A DNA stretch of 64,000 nt from Psococerastis gibbosa (GCA_963971405.1 OZ020487.1:42753039-42817038); one strand, 5' to 3'; positions 1 through 10,857 are shown, numbered from the stretch's first letter. Translations and numbers: made by a program. Notes: a model not told the origin generated them from the sequence alone.

Positions 1-604
1 GTAAACCCCCTACCCCTCCCCTGTATCCGTCCTTGTGTAAGCCCAACCATTGCCATTAACCTTTCCCAATAGATTATTGTGCAAATGTTACCCGAACAAG
101 AGTCAACTTACAAAAGATATATCGCTATTTCGGAAGGAAAAAGACACAACTCAAAAATTGTCAATTTTGACTTAATAATGCTAAAATATTTTTAAAAATC
201 TGTATTTTGCTGGAAAAACGGCGTAAATGGAGTGTCTATGTATTCCGTGCGAGGGCAGTTGTGTCGTTTTCTATTAGGGCGGGAACTGTCAGGTAAATCA
301 TTATTTAAAAAAAGTAACTTCAATTTCTATAAATTGATAGGATCAGGGTTGTGTCCTTTTTCTTCCGAAGTAGGGATATGAGCCAACGTGCTTTTGGATG
401 TATCATTAATTGTAAGATGACTTTTGACCGCGTAACACTTGCACAAAACTCAGTATGCTTTTATCACCTTACAGTGATTTTTCTGCTGTGACGTATGGCT
501 CTATTTTACTTATACTACTTACTACACTTTTGACTTCACTGTTCAGGTTTGGTAGAGGGAACGTTTCAAAATCTTGTACTTGCACCTTCAGGCTGAGACG
601 TGAT
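1..604. other. No gene seen; A+T-rich spacer
   Basis: I see no coding frame, RNA gene or complete repeat here. The first ~100 bases resemble the outer part of a dispersed repeat also present near 60965 (shared words around CCATTGCCATTAACC), but the match is short. Confidence 0.5.
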
Positions 605-795
605 TTTTTTTTTTTTTTTTTTTTTGAAAAGGTTAATTGCAAACAATTTAAGAATGGATTCGATTGACCTCTTCAGGCGCCTCAGTGAATAAATTAATAC
701 TTGTGCAGAGTGACGACACGTCTCCGATCGCATGGCGCGTAGAGACTCGTGCAAGTACAATCACGCTACCACCTTGCCACCGAAGCCGCGGTGTC
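605..795 (-). repeat. SINE family B copy, minus orientation
   Basis: A T-run at 605-625 is the A-tail of an element lying on the minus strand. Read on that strand, the far end has a tRNA-like start (GGCAAGGTGGTAGCGTG, resembling a pol III A box), then a stretch shared with copies at 4829, 21703, 23271, 27434, 54484 and 55678. The shared core includes CGATCGCATGG and CCTCTTCAG. The tRNA-like head, A-tail and copy number support a SINE. The B box is poorly conserved, so the parent tRNA is not clear. Confidence 0.6.
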
Positions 796-835
796 CCCAC
801 CAATGATGGTTTTGGATAGGTTGTTAGCCTGTTCA

Positions 836-1530
836 TTAAGGCCAAACCGGAGGGGGTCACGTCACTGGCCTGGAAATGTCTTTGCAGGGGGTTCGTACTA
901 TATGTTTTAAACCGCAGGGGTATAGTAAAAATCGATAGAAGGGTATAGTATACGCGTAGACATGCTTACACTATTGACTGAACCAAAAATTACAATTACA
1001 TTAGGTCTAAAATTTGTGAAATGAATGAAAAAAAATGAAGCAATGAAAAACATACATTTTAGAACATTTTTACGTGCCCCACAGGGAAGAAAAACCTCCA
1101 ACTTTTGGAATGAAATGCACTTCAGTCAGAAGCTCAACACTTAATTTGACAGTAAAGCGCCCGAAATATTTAAAACTGCAATTATTTGAAATAATACAAG
1201 TCAAATACGGAACAGGTACATGACGCGGGGCTTTGTTTATAAAATGGATATTAAACCATCCCGTGGCCGGAGACCGCTATCAATATGGCTGCTAGTGTAG
1301 CTTGCACAAGCTAAGTACAGAGTTTTTGACCGGGTCCAGGTATCCGTTTTGCTATGCTGCAATGTGTAAGACTTCGATATTTTTTGCGTTGATACTTATC
1401 TCTGATAGTTGGCTTATGGTTAACGGGTGCCTCGTAAGGCATATTATGGCTCCCGCCGCTCCAATTCTATTATATTTCTATGTATGCAACACTCAACACT
1501 CAAGGTCACAACTCTCCGGCTTGGCCTTAA
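836..1530 (+). mobile_element. TTAA-flanked TIR DNA element, family G copy 1
   Basis: A ~687-bp element (840-1526) lies between TTAA direct repeats at 836-839 and 1527-1530. Its ends are inverted repeats: GGCCAAACCGGAG on the left and, read inward from the right, GGCCAAGCCGGAG. Two more full copies (19514-20171, and 28573-29271 inverted) and a divergent fragment (52370-52640) match along their length. TTAA targets are known for piggyBac and Kolobok superfamilies. No transposase is encoded, so this is a non-autonomous copy. Short frames inside it, including one running past its right end, are incidental. Confidence 0.75.
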
Positions 1531-2049
1531 GACCGGTCTATCTGATGCTTGACCGGTTCCTGGCGGATTCCGGGCTGAAACTACGATCAGCTGACAACAT
1601 GAACCTTGCCATGTACAAGGCAGTAAGAAAAATAAAATCAACCAAAAAACTTGAGTTGATTGCCAAAGAGACGAGAGAAATGGAAGCAAAGAAAGAAAGT
1701 CATAAGAACCTCCTTGCGATTCGTAGCAAATGAAAAGCATTCAGGAGCGCTTTCACTGAAAAAAAAGAACACGCCAGATAAATCTCCACTACCATCTGTG
1801 AGACCATATACACAGAACTTGAGTAAAAAGCTCACGGTTTCAAAGGAAAACACTTCCCCTTTCACAGAAATTGTATTTTTATTTTATGAAAATTGATCAA
1901 TGCATGCTTTCAGATATAGCTTCTGTGTAGAGACAGTCCCATATGACTATGATGAGGTTCAACCTTCAAAAGGTTTCCATATTGAGTCTGCCCCTGAATT
2001 TGTTGGTTGGAACGGAACAGCTACATGATAAACTGTTTTGGTCAATTTA

Positions 2050-3375
2050 CTGGAATTATTATGCCTTCTCCTCGCTATGGTGGAAGAACGGCGCTTCTGG
2101 CCTCGCATTGAAACTCAGTGCACAAAAAATGTCCCCCGACCTGTACTTAGGCGGGGATTCCACCGACGGGCTAGGGCTAGATACAAAAACGGTGACGTGG
2201 TAGCAGACATTCAAGACTTAGGCGGGGTTTCTACCGACATCGCATTGCAGAATGCAAATGACATTGACGGAAATTTGAATTTTTCTTTTTTTAGAAATCT
2301 ATTAAAATGTGTGTACTAAATGACGCCATTTTTTAATTTTAGTTTGTTTGTTTGTGATTTTACTGTATGATCATTGATCAATTTTAACTATGGCAAAGAG
2401 GAAAACAAACATTTCAGTCAATGTCATTTGCATTCTGCAATGCGAGGTCGGTGGAAACCCCGCCTAAGTCATGAATGTCTGCTACCACGTCTCACCTTTT
2501 TTGTATTTAGCCCTAGCCGGTCGGTGGAATCTCCGCCTAAGTTCAACCCGAGGGGCACTATCATACTACCACTAGACTGTTAGCGTGTCCGGTGCGTTGC
2601 CTGGGAATTTCGTGCTGGAGACTTCTTTACTCATTTTAGTCCTCCAGTGTACAAGTATAAGAATAGCTTCTTCTTGGACAGACAGGCAGATGGAATTGGT
2701 GAATTAATAAAATAGCCTATAGGGAAGGAAAATTTAAGTTATTTATGACATGTAGCTTCAGTTGAAGAACGGCGGCGCGTCTAGCCTCACATTGAAACTT
2801 TTGTTCACGGCTCGCAGTTTTGTGCAAAAAATGTTCCAAATTCACACGGAGGGGCATCATACAACTAGCACTGGACTGTTAACGAGTCTACAGTTGTTTA
2901 TTCCGGTGCGTTGCTAGGGGATTTAGTGCCGAGGACTTCTTTACTCTTAGTTGAGTAAGTCCGTCAGTGTATACGAATAGCTGGGGGTGTTTTGGACAGA
3001 TGGGCTGACCAAATTGGTGAAATAAAATTTAGAAATGGAAAATGGAAGCTATTTAGGGCAGTAGCAGTAGCTTCGGTGGAAGAACGACACTTCTGGCCTC
3101 GCATTGAAACTCAGTTCACGGGTCGCGGCTTTGTGCAAAAAATGTCCCCCGACCGGTACTCGAACCAAGTTCACCCGGAGGGGCACGATCATACAACCAC
3201 TGAACTGTTAGCGAGCCCACAGTTGTTTGTTCCATTGCTAGGGGATTTTGTACAGGGGACCTCTTTACTCGTTGTTGAGCAAGTCTACCAGTGTACAAGA
3301 ATAGCTAGGGGTGCTCATGGACAGACAGGTGGAATTGCTGAAATAAAATATAGAGATGGAAAATGAAAGTTATTC
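2050..3375 (+). repeat. ~310-bp tandem repeat, about three to four units
   Basis: Units starting near 2050, 2756 and 3069 share the order: GGAAGAACG, CCTCGCATTGAAACT, GTGCAAAAAATGT, GAGGGGCA, CTTCTTTACTC, GGACAGA. The last two complete units are about 313 bp apart. The first is split by a foldback element at 2150-2537. Sequence identity between units is visibly imperfect. Frames such as 2992-3366 follow the repeat and look non-coding. Confidence 0.7.
2150..2537. mobile_element. Foldback MITE, family F copy 1
   Basis: A near-palindromic element with arms of ~125 bp: the left arm begins GGCGGGGATTCCACCGAC and the right arm ends as its inverse. Internal landmarks (GACGTGGTAGCAGACATT, GCAGAATGCAAATGACATTGAC) also recur inverted. 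It is flanked by TTA on the left and TAA on the right and splits a tandem-repeat unit. Ends and flanks resemble Tourist/Harbinger-type MITEs (TWA target). A smaller relative is at 9795-9935. Confidence 0.7.
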
Positions 3376-4329
3376 AAGACACCTTTTTCCTGGTGTAAGG
3401 AAACTGGCCCCGAAGGCGGAGGAACTCATTTAAGAGTCAACGGCAAAACTATGCAGAAGGCAACAGGAAACCAATGCATTACAATTACCTAGTACAGTCA
3501 TCGTGACTAAATACATTCCATTCTCTACATACTTCACTTCGTAAGGTATCTTTGATAGAAGAGGCATTCGAATCTGACGAAGAAGATAGGCATGGGAACG
3601 ATTTAAGCCGAGACTTGCGTATTCAAAATTAAAAATTAAAAAAAGCGTAAAAATATCAGAATAGAAATCAAAATACATAAGAAATGTATAGAACGTCCCT
3701 TTCATCTATAAACGTATAGACCATATTGCAATATACCGGGCGTATAGAAAAATGAAATATAGGAAGAAACGAGGTTCGGAATTGAGAAATGTTGAAAATA
3801 GAAAATTGACCATCGATAACGAGCAATAACTTCAAACAACGACATTCCCCGATGGTGAAAGGTGAAGGGAAAATTCTTTTAAGGAGGGAAAGAATGACGA
3901 GGAAGGCGGGGAGAGTGGGGGGTTGGAATGATTTATATGGATGACGAATGTTATGACGCACACGGCCAAGTGTTTGAATCGCCACGAAGAAGCGGGAAAA
4001 AGAACATTATCTGTCGGAAAAAAGTAGGGAATGGGATAAAAGCAATAAAATAGATAGGGATCGATTTGCCGAAGACGAATTAGACCTTTGAAATATCGGG
4101 GTTCTTCTGTTAGGAATTTTTTCCCATAGTTTTGCCTATTATCTATAACCGGGTTAGAATGAGGAATATATTTTTTTGAATTTGGTTGAAAACAGTATTA
4201 GCATTGAATATATAACACTAGTGTTAGGCCTATATATTCAATGGTATTAGTCATAGATGTGATTCCGTGTTTTCAGTGTAGATGGTGCTACATGTAAAAG
4301 ACTTGTAGACTCGTATCTGTATTTGGTGA
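3376..4329. other. No gene or recognised repeat
   Basis: The stretch is A+G-rich. Open frames on the minus strand (3430-3705, 3668-3985) lack recognisable motifs and look like consequences of base composition. Confidence 0.4.
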
Positions 4330-4790
4330 AGTCATGCTTTTGCCTGTTTCAATTGCGTCAATAGTGAGATTGTCTCAGCTTGCCCATTATAGCTTGAAGT
4401 CGGTGTAAGTTGACATCGAGGACGTATATAAGTTTGCCAATGGCCAAAAATGAATACGGAAACAATACAAATAATGTCCGAAATCTATGGGGTCGTTGTC
4501 AAGCACGTAGCCAGGGGCTAACTACCAAGGGATCAGGGGGGGGGGTATGGAATACTCCCAGTAAAACGGCGGGTCCACCCCCCCCCCAATTCTTAAGAAT
4601 TTACATGCAAAAACACACAATTTTAGTGTTTTTAAATGGAGAAAAAAATTACAGATGAAACATCAGACTGAACAATGCAATTTTTTTACATTTGGGGGGA
4701 GGGGGGGCTTCAGCCCCACAAAGCCCCCTCCCTGGCTACGTGTTTGGTCGTTGTCATTGGACAAAGAACCAATGGGCCTGTATAAGTGGG
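4330..4790 (-). repeat. Dispersed repeat family D, minus copy, interrupted by a MITE
   Basis: This is the reverse complement of a ~200-bp repeat seen at 7541-7735, 10375-10545 and 27728-27925. Shared words include TGACATCGAGGACGTATA, GCCAATGGCCAAAA and AATTGCGTCAATAGTGAG. The copy is split at 4500-4746 by a hAT-like MITE with a clean 8-bp duplication. Nature unknown; it has no long frame and no obvious terminal repeats. Confidence 0.6.
4492..4754. mobile_element. hAT-like MITE with 8-bp TSD, G/C-run family
   Basis: The element spans 4500-4746 between direct repeats GTCGTTGT (4492-4499 and 4747-4754). Terminal inverted repeats are CAAGCACGTAGCCAGGG on the left and CAAACACGTAGCCAGGG read from the right. 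An 8-bp duplication and CA-starting termini are typical of hAT transposons. The interior holds runs of G and C and no transposase. It is inserted in a family D repeat. Confidence 0.85.
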
Positions 4791-4828
4791 CCTGGGTTCA
4801 TAAACAGTCCTTCGGGACATTATAATTT

Positions 4829-5015
4829 TTATTTTTTTTATTTTTTTTTTTATACATAAAAGATTATTCGCTTACAAGCAATTCAATGAATGTATTCGAA
4901 TAACCTCTTCAGTCGCCTCTGTAGGTAATACCTGTGTTGAGTTACGACAGGTCACCGATCGCATGGTGTGCAGAGACTTGCACAAGTACGAACAAGCTAC
5001 CACAATGCCATCGAG
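4829..5015 (-). repeat. SINE family B copy, minus orientation
   Basis: T-rich start at 4829-4853 followed by the family B core (CAATTCAATGAATGTAT, CCTCTTCAGTCGCCTCTGTAGG, CACCGATCGCATGG) and ending at GCCATCGA. It is the same element and orientation as at 605-795, with a slightly different central segment. Confidence 0.6.
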
Positions 5016-5229
5016 ACACAGACGTAGATTAAGTTAAGTAGATGGTTTATACATGAACTTCCAAAGTTTTCAATTCTCCTCACAATTCAGCAAAAAAATT
5101 AATTAGCGGAAGAAAAATCCCTATGGCGCGTATAAATTATTATTATTGCCGTGAAAGAACTTATGAGAAGATTATTTAACTTCTAGCACACACCATAGTA
5201 GAAAATATATTGTTTTTTCTCCTTCCACA

Positions 5230-5559
5230 GTGTCCTTAGTCCGGAGTATGCAAGTTAATATCTGCGTTGCAGCCAACGCAGAGTATATTGACCAAACAGG
5301 GAGGAATTTTAAAGCGCGCGTCAAGGAACACAAAAGGGACGTGCGGAGGCAGGAGCCTACTTTGGCGTTCGCAGCCCCCATCAGAGCGTTCGGACATTTA
5401 TCTGGTTTTTCTGACTTCAAGATTCTCCATCTGACCAACAAAGGAAGGTTGCTGGACGGCTTGAAGAGCATTGAAATTGGAAAGTCGGTGTTAAGAATCA
5501 ACAAAAATGAAAAACATCTTATAATATGGTGTAAGAAATTTGGCATGAACTTTTTCTAA
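5230..5559 (+). pseudogene. Penelope-like element GIY-YIG endonuclease fragment
   Basis: The 109-residue frame contains AEYIDQTGRNFKARVKEHKRD at about residues 17-37, which matches the YIGQT.R...R..EH core of the GIY-YIG nuclease at the C-terminus of Penelope-like retroelements. The family cuts target DNA to prime reverse transcription. Here the YIG glycine is aspartate (YID). The reverse transcriptase part and an upstream start are missing: the frame opens only at a GTG. The first half of the GIY-YIG signature is poorly preserved (CVAANAEYI). I read it as a decayed, 5'-truncated copy. A host GIY-YIG gene is less likely given the fragment size and repeat-rich setting. Confidence 0.6.
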
Positions 5560-6050
5560 TGCTTCATGAAACTTCCCAAATGCCCATGGTATCGTGAAAC
5601 CCCAATACTATCCCAATACAATAAATAGTACTACAGCTCAAATGTTCATTATAATGAATATTCAAACCATGAAAAGGCACACATAGAAACGGGGGTGAGG
5701 GGCGGATACGGTACAACCATATGGCTCAAAAATGGGGTGGAGGGAAGAGGGGGGGGGGGGTGAGGAAAATTCATTCCGTTGGGGATGATCATTACAGCAT
5801 CCCCTAATCATGGGACAAAGCCATGTAATCGTTGACATACTCACCGTGTGCTTTATATAGAGCTTTAGCGGTGATATGCTGCGGGTAAATATCATATATG
5901 GCGCCATATTGATTACCTACAACGTTCTATATAGAAGAGAGCGGCCATTTGCAAATAGTTTCCCGCGTTTGAATTGGAAATGGACTTTCGACTACAGACA
6001 CTTTAAATGCCCTGGCATGATGAGTGACCAACACCAAGACTTAAGTCTAG

Positions 6051-6698
6051 GAATGGGTTTGTGCACTCGAAACCCATCGCGCCCCCAAACTGGTTCCCAG
6101 TCAGTCCACCGGCGACGTCAGGGATCTAGCTTCTTTTTTAAAGAAAAGAAGAAGCTGGAACGCAGCACGGGATAATCCATCAGCGATTTGCGGACTAGCG
6201 TCGCGCCAACCCCTAACGAGGAAGAACCGAGCGGGGGCCAGCTGGCTCCGGAGGAGGGAGGACACCAAGTGCGATGCGTTGCGACCCAAAACACCAAGAC
6301 AACTAGATCGATGCGCCCTCTTCCCACTATGTACCTGCCTTCTGGACGACTTTTGGGAGCGTAACGACAATGCGCCTCAGGGTGGTATAGAATACTGGGC
6401 TCTGAAATTATGAGCCTCTAACTCGAACACTAAAAAGAAAGTAAGTATACGAAAACGAACTATCCTACTTTCGTTTTCAGATAAGAATCCCCCTGATGAG
6501 CCATCGCTGCGATTGGTCGGGGACAAATTGCTAATGGCTGTCATTTTGGATTCCAATACGAAAGCCGTCCATCACCCTAAATGGCTAAATTTGTTGCATG
6601 AAGCTGACGGTGATTGGTGTCAAAATATAAAATTCAAATATGGCGGGAAGTTCTACGTCTACCTGAAAATGGCCGCTCTCTCCCATGCAGAACTCTGA
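6051..6698 (+). CDS. Possible two-exon coding fragment, unknown product
   Basis: A 120-codon frame is open from 6051 to a TGA at 6411, in a patch clearly richer in G+C than its surroundings. A second frame is open from 6481 to a TGA ending at 6698 (72 codons). An acceptor-like sequence (TTTCGTTTTCAG) ends at 6480. A weak donor after CAGG at 6381 would join the two frames in phase through a 99-base intron. A much stronger donor-like GTAAGTATAC lies at 6441, but using it gives a 40-base intron and the wrong phase. I do not recognise the protein. The outer flanks (about 5930-5985 and 6625-6690) are imperfect inverted repeats, so this could be DNA inside a mobile element. Confidence 0.2.
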
Positions 6699-7043
6699 TT
6701 ACTGCGTAGGGAATCATGCCTCACTGTCATTTCATCCCAATTTAAATTACCGCCATATGCGAGTTTATATTACTAGCTTTGTAATTTCCCCTTATTCGAA
6801 ACTGAAGGAATTAATTTATAAAGTTTATTAGTTGATTTTAGTCAAAGAGAACCTCTAGAATTTAATTTTGGTTATTTGATGCGAATTTGGCGGCAGAATG
6901 CAGGGACGAATCAGGAGGAGATGATCGGGGTAAAAGGTTCGCATACTTTTTTGTAACCTGAGATTGCAAATTGTATATCCTTCTGGCTAATAATGATAAT
7001 ATCTTGGAGGCCGTATTTATGAGCCTACTTATATACATAGGTC
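6699..7043. other. No gene seen
   Basis: A+T-rich spacer without a recognisable repeat. The last bases (from about 7038, TAGGTCCCTTGTCC) are the left piece of a family D repeat interrupted by the next MITE. Confidence 0.4.
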
Positions 7044-7548
7044 CCTTGTCCCAAGGCCGTAGCCAAATGGGGGGGGGAGCTTATTGAGCTGCAGCCCCCC
7101 CCCCCCGAATTTTTTATGAATAAGTATTCCTTTGTAGGCTTTGTCAAATCCATACTTTACTGCTGCTAAAATGCGTAAAACCCCATTATTTTACTCTTAC
7201 ATTTTCAAATTTTTTTCCCCCGGGGGAGACCCCCGGGCCCCCCTCTTCGGGTTAAATGCAACAGTATTTCTATACTTTCTAAACCAATGTAATGATATCA
7301 TTGCATTTTAGTCCGCATATCCGCAAAATGTTATAAGCCTGTGTTCGCACCGAAGCTAAATCCTCCAATAAATTGCCGTTTGATGTGCGAATGCTATCAT
7401 ATATATACGAGTAACACCATAACCTCTAAAGAATATACTAGATACAATTTTGAATTCTCAAGAAATAAATTTACACTAGATAGGATCACAGTTGCCACAG
7501 CCCCCCCCCCCCCCAAAAAAAAAATCCTGCTACGGGCTTGCCTTGTCC
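7044..7548 (+). mobile_element. hAT-like MITE with 8-bp TSD, G/C-run family
   Basis: The element spans 7052-7540 between direct repeats CCTTGTCC (7044-7051, 7541-7548). Ends are CAAGGCCGTAGC on the left and CAAGCCCGTAGC read inward from the right. The interior has G and C runs, GCGTAAAACCCC, and a CCCCCGGGGGAGACCCCCGG motif that recurs at 38938, 39276, 39398 and 43889. A related copy in opposite orientation is at about 42190-42806. It interrupts a family D repeat within ~15 bp of where the 4500-4746 element interrupts another copy. Confidence 0.8.
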
Positions 7549-7735
7549 AATGCCAACGACCCCATTGATTGATTGATTTCAGACCTTATTTACATTGTTT
7601 CCGATGAATTTTGGGCCATTGGCAATCTGTTATACGTCCTCGATGTCAACCTACACCGGCTACAAGCGATAATGGACAAGCTGAGACAGGCTTACCATTG
7701 ACGCAATGAAACAGGTGAAAGCATGACTTATCCAA
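7541..7735 (+). repeat. Dispersed repeat family D, plus copy
   Basis: Continuation of the interrupted copy whose left piece is at 7038-7051. It contains GGGCCATTGGCAA, ACGTCCTCGATGTCAACC, GGCTACAAGCGATAATGGACA and ATTGACGCAATGAAACAGG, shared with the other D copies. Confidence 0.6.
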
Positions 7736-8525
7736 GAACAGTCTAATAATACAATAATAATTTTCTTCTTCTTTCTTTTCCTTGCCCAGTATTCCCTGGA
7801 CAAGGAGCATGTACTCACAAAATACAATACATAGTAATACCATGATGCCCTCATCCCCAAGCTAGCGCTTGACATGAGGGACAAAGGGCTTACACAGTGC
7901 TGCTAAACAAGGCATAATCATATGGCATTTAAATAACATCTTTATAACTTAATAATAATAATAATTTAATAGTGTAATAAATGGTCTAATAAAGCTAATA
8001 CAAACTAATATAATGAACAAAAACTTAATATAAATGTTTGTATAAAGACCTAAAATGGCTATACGAGAAGGATATGAAGGAGGTAAGAGACTCATTATAA
8101 AGTTTTTAAAATAACGCTTTAACTAATTATAACCATGGCATTTAAATAACATCTTTATAACATTTGAAATTTGATATTTTCATCAGTCGAGAATGACTTT
8201 TAGAAACTAATTCTTTTCATGTTTAATTAACTACTTTATTACAGTAATTTTTATGACTTCGCAAGGTGTAATTTTTTTTTAGCTTTTACACAAGTTTTAT
8301 CACTTTATTATTTGTGCCATGTTTGGGTAATTAGAGAAATTTCTGAAAGTGTTATGTAATAAATTGCTGAGAAGGGTTTAAGTAGAAGGTTTTAGTCCTA
8401 TTGCAACTTAACTATAAAGCCAAGCGTAACGCTAAACGTAAGGTTAATTTTTTCAAAATTTACCCAACTTTGTGGAGTGCTCAAAACCTAGTCATATGTC
8501 ATATTATACACTATTCATTTTTTTG
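7736..8525. other. No gene seen; A+T-rich
   Basis: Simple AATAATAAT tracts and a short local duplication (GGCATTTAAATAACATCTTTATAAC at about 7923 and 8138). Nothing coding. Confidence 0.4.
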
Positions 8526-8620
8526 AAGGGGTTTCCGGGACATTATTGGCGTCCCCAATGTCTACCTTCACCGACTACAAGTGAAAATGGACAAGCTCAG
8601 ACATGCTTACCATTGACATT
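8526..8620 (+). repeat. Family D fragment
   Basis: Partial copy: GACATTATTGGCGTCCCCAATGTCT..., then GACTACAAG, AATGGACAAGCTCAGACA and TTACCATTGACATTG. Its centre is deleted compared with the 27728 copy. Confidence 0.5.
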
Positions 8621-8914
8621 GTGTGTGTGTGAGTGTGGCCCAATATTCGCCCGTATGGAAAATAAAGACAATTATCTTTGTAACTGCAAAGACTTTAAGC
8701 CCGGATTCTAATGATTCGTCATAAACAATTTTCTTTCTTTCTTTCGTTGTATCTTTCCACCAATTTTGCAGTCCGAACACCAAAACAAAAGTGTAACTTA
8801 TCCTGGAATGGACTCGTTCCCATACTGGGTTAATCCAGGCTTACATCTGTTACAATGTCAATGGGAAGCATGCCTGAGCTTGCTCGTTGGCACTTGCAGG
8901 TGTGGGTTGGTAAT

Positions 8915-9080
8915 CTATTGGTAAAGATTAATGACAAAGGTGTAGTACTATTTAACAAAGCCCCCTTACCCTGACAATGGGCTCAGCCCTAAGTATTCGA
9001 TGACTATGAGGCCCATGCCTCTAACGACTATTAACACAGCAGTCAATGTAAGTCCAACTAACCCTATGTTAAATAGGTGT
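8915..9080 (+). repeat. Dispersed repeat family H copy
   Basis: The segment matches 60979-61140 in inverse orientation: TATTTAACAAA, CCTGACAATGGGCTC, GAGGCCCATGCCTCTAA, GACTATTAACAC, AAGTCCAACTAACCCT. The frame at 9000-9182 runs through it and is probably not a gene. Confidence 0.5.
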
Positions 9081-9791
9081 GGGTTGACATCGAGCTGTAA
9101 ACCAGTTTGCCTATTGTTAGGAATTCATTCGGATACAATGCCAAGCAAATCTGCGGCGGCGGTGTGGCTAGATCAGCAGTAGTCTATCCAAAGTTCAAAT
9201 TGCCATGATGATCGGCAATCTACGCTAGAAGAGGCATATAAAGTGGTGAAAGAAACCCCCAAATTAATGTAAATTGACCCCTTTGCGTTCCTTGCAAAGA
9301 ATTATATTATAAATTATTATATTTATAAGAGTAGTTAGTTTGTTTAATGTAATGTTTGCACAGCACTTGCTATGTAACGTACCTCCAGTTATTAAACAAT
9401 CCATAGGGAAATCCTCTCTCCGTAAATACAAGGTACCAACATTCAAAAAGTAAACATAGCATCATGACAGCAAATTAGCTTAACTATAAAGTAACTCCCT
9501 CTGGCTATATTAAACTGGATAAACTGGCTTGAGCGAACGGCGACAAAGTTAATTCTATGTATGATAACGACGGCTGCGGTTAAACGACGTCGTTCTTGCA
9601 ATTTCCCCGACTTTGATTAGCCTGATTTGCATAAAAATATTAGCCCAAGTTTATTTTGCAGACTAGTGACTACACTTGCATTGTTTTGTTACGATAACGG
9701 CATGTTTATCCGCAGGCTGCGTTTATTCTGGGCAGCATGACACGCATGAATAAATACGATCCGTCATAAAACGTCAATAAGGAGAGATCTC
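9081..9791. other. No gene seen
   Basis: Spacer with a short word (ATGATGATCGGCAATC near 9204) that recurs inverted near 19425 and 63692, perhaps an old repeat edge. No coding frame of note. Confidence 0.4.
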
Positions 9792-9938
9792 TTAGGCGGG
9801 GTTTCCACATACGTCAATGGTCAATGAGAAATATGATTTTGACGTGGTAGCAGAATTTTTAGTATGTCTTTAATGTCTGCTAAAACGTCAATTTTACATT
9901 TCTCATTGACCATTGACGTATGTGGAAACCCCGCCTTA
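9792..9938. mobile_element. Foldback MITE, family F copy 2, TTA TSD
   Basis: A 141-bp element (9795-9935) between TTA direct repeats (9792-9794, 9936-9938). Arms of ~60 bp are almost perfect inverses: left begins GGCGGGGTTTCCACATACG, right ends with its complement. The arms also share GACGTGGTAGCAGA-type sequence with the larger element at 2150-2537. TTA duplication and size fit a Tourist-type Harbinger MITE. Confidence 0.8.
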
Positions 9939-10374
9939 TAGCCAGCATTTGGCTAACTTCAATGAATGAATGAATGTTTAATTTCTAGGGGCAGTTTTAT
10001 AAATAGGCTGAAGCCTACAGCTGCAAATGTTTGCGGGTGGCAAATTTCCCGAACTAATGCATAAATTTTCAGTTAAGAGTTAATGAAACGTCTTTTTGAA
10101 AAACAAACAATAATTTACTCAAAATGTGATGCTTCGAACATTTCTGGGGCTTTATAATGGCTTACAGGCTAAATTAAACAACATGCTCCTTTGGCGTACT
10201 GTACTATTTTATGTCCCATCCGTTGGACACTTTAAATTTAGGGATAAGGTCTCATCATTACAAGGGGGAAAAATCAGTCCACTGCCAAAAAAATCTCTAA
10301 AACTGCCACTGTTATTTTCCAATCTTTACAAAACCATACACAGTATATGGTCCTGAAGGTCTTTTTATGAACGT

Positions 10375-10545
10375 ACTTACCCCATGGATTTCGGGCGCTA
10401 TTTATATTGTTTCCAGATGGAGTTTCGGCAATTGACAAAAGGTGTACGTCCTCGATGTCACCCTGCACCAGCTACAAGCGATAGTGGACAAGCTCAGACA
10501 AGCTTACCATTGACGCAATGAAACAGGTGACAGCATGAGTTTACA
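10375..10545 (+). repeat. Family D copy
   Basis: Contains TATTTATATTGTTTC, TTCGGCAATTGACAAAAGG, ACGTCCTCGATGTCACCC, GCTACAAGCGATAGTGGACAAGCT and ATTGACGCAATGAAACAGG. Confidence 0.55.
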
Positions 10546-10623
10546 AAGTTGGAAAGGAATTTTAAAAAATGGAAATAAATTTGTCCCATGGCGTATTCAG
10601 ATACGAGTCAGTGCAGTACAGTT

Positions 10624-10740
10624 AGGACATGTAGAGTAGTGGTACAGACTCCGACTTTCACCCGACAGGTTGTTGGTTCGAGTCCCACACTTATTACAGC
10701 TTCAGGCCATGCTTCGGACACGTAAAGAAAGCGTTCCCGG
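10624..10740 (+). repeat. SINE family A, 3'-truncated copy
   Basis: The tRNA-like head GTAGAGTAGTGGTACAG...CTTTCACCC...GGTTCGAGTCCC is present, then the body stops near GGGCCCTGTTCGTC and runs into the sequence that leads the 10741-11914 block. The B box GGTTCGAGTCC is perfect. The anticodon-loop-like CTTTCAC points to a tRNA-Glu ancestor. Confidence 0.65.
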
Positions 10741-10857
10741 GCCCTGTTCGTCATTGTATTTTTCTATAACTTTTTTTTTTAAACTTTTTATAACTATTTT
10801 TTGTTGGTAATAATATAATACTAGTACACACAATATACTCGCAATAAGTAAATAAAG

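Noticed and set aside
1302-1733. 143-residue open frame
   Set aside because: It starts inside a non-autonomous TTAA element and runs past its right end; the other copies do not keep the frame.
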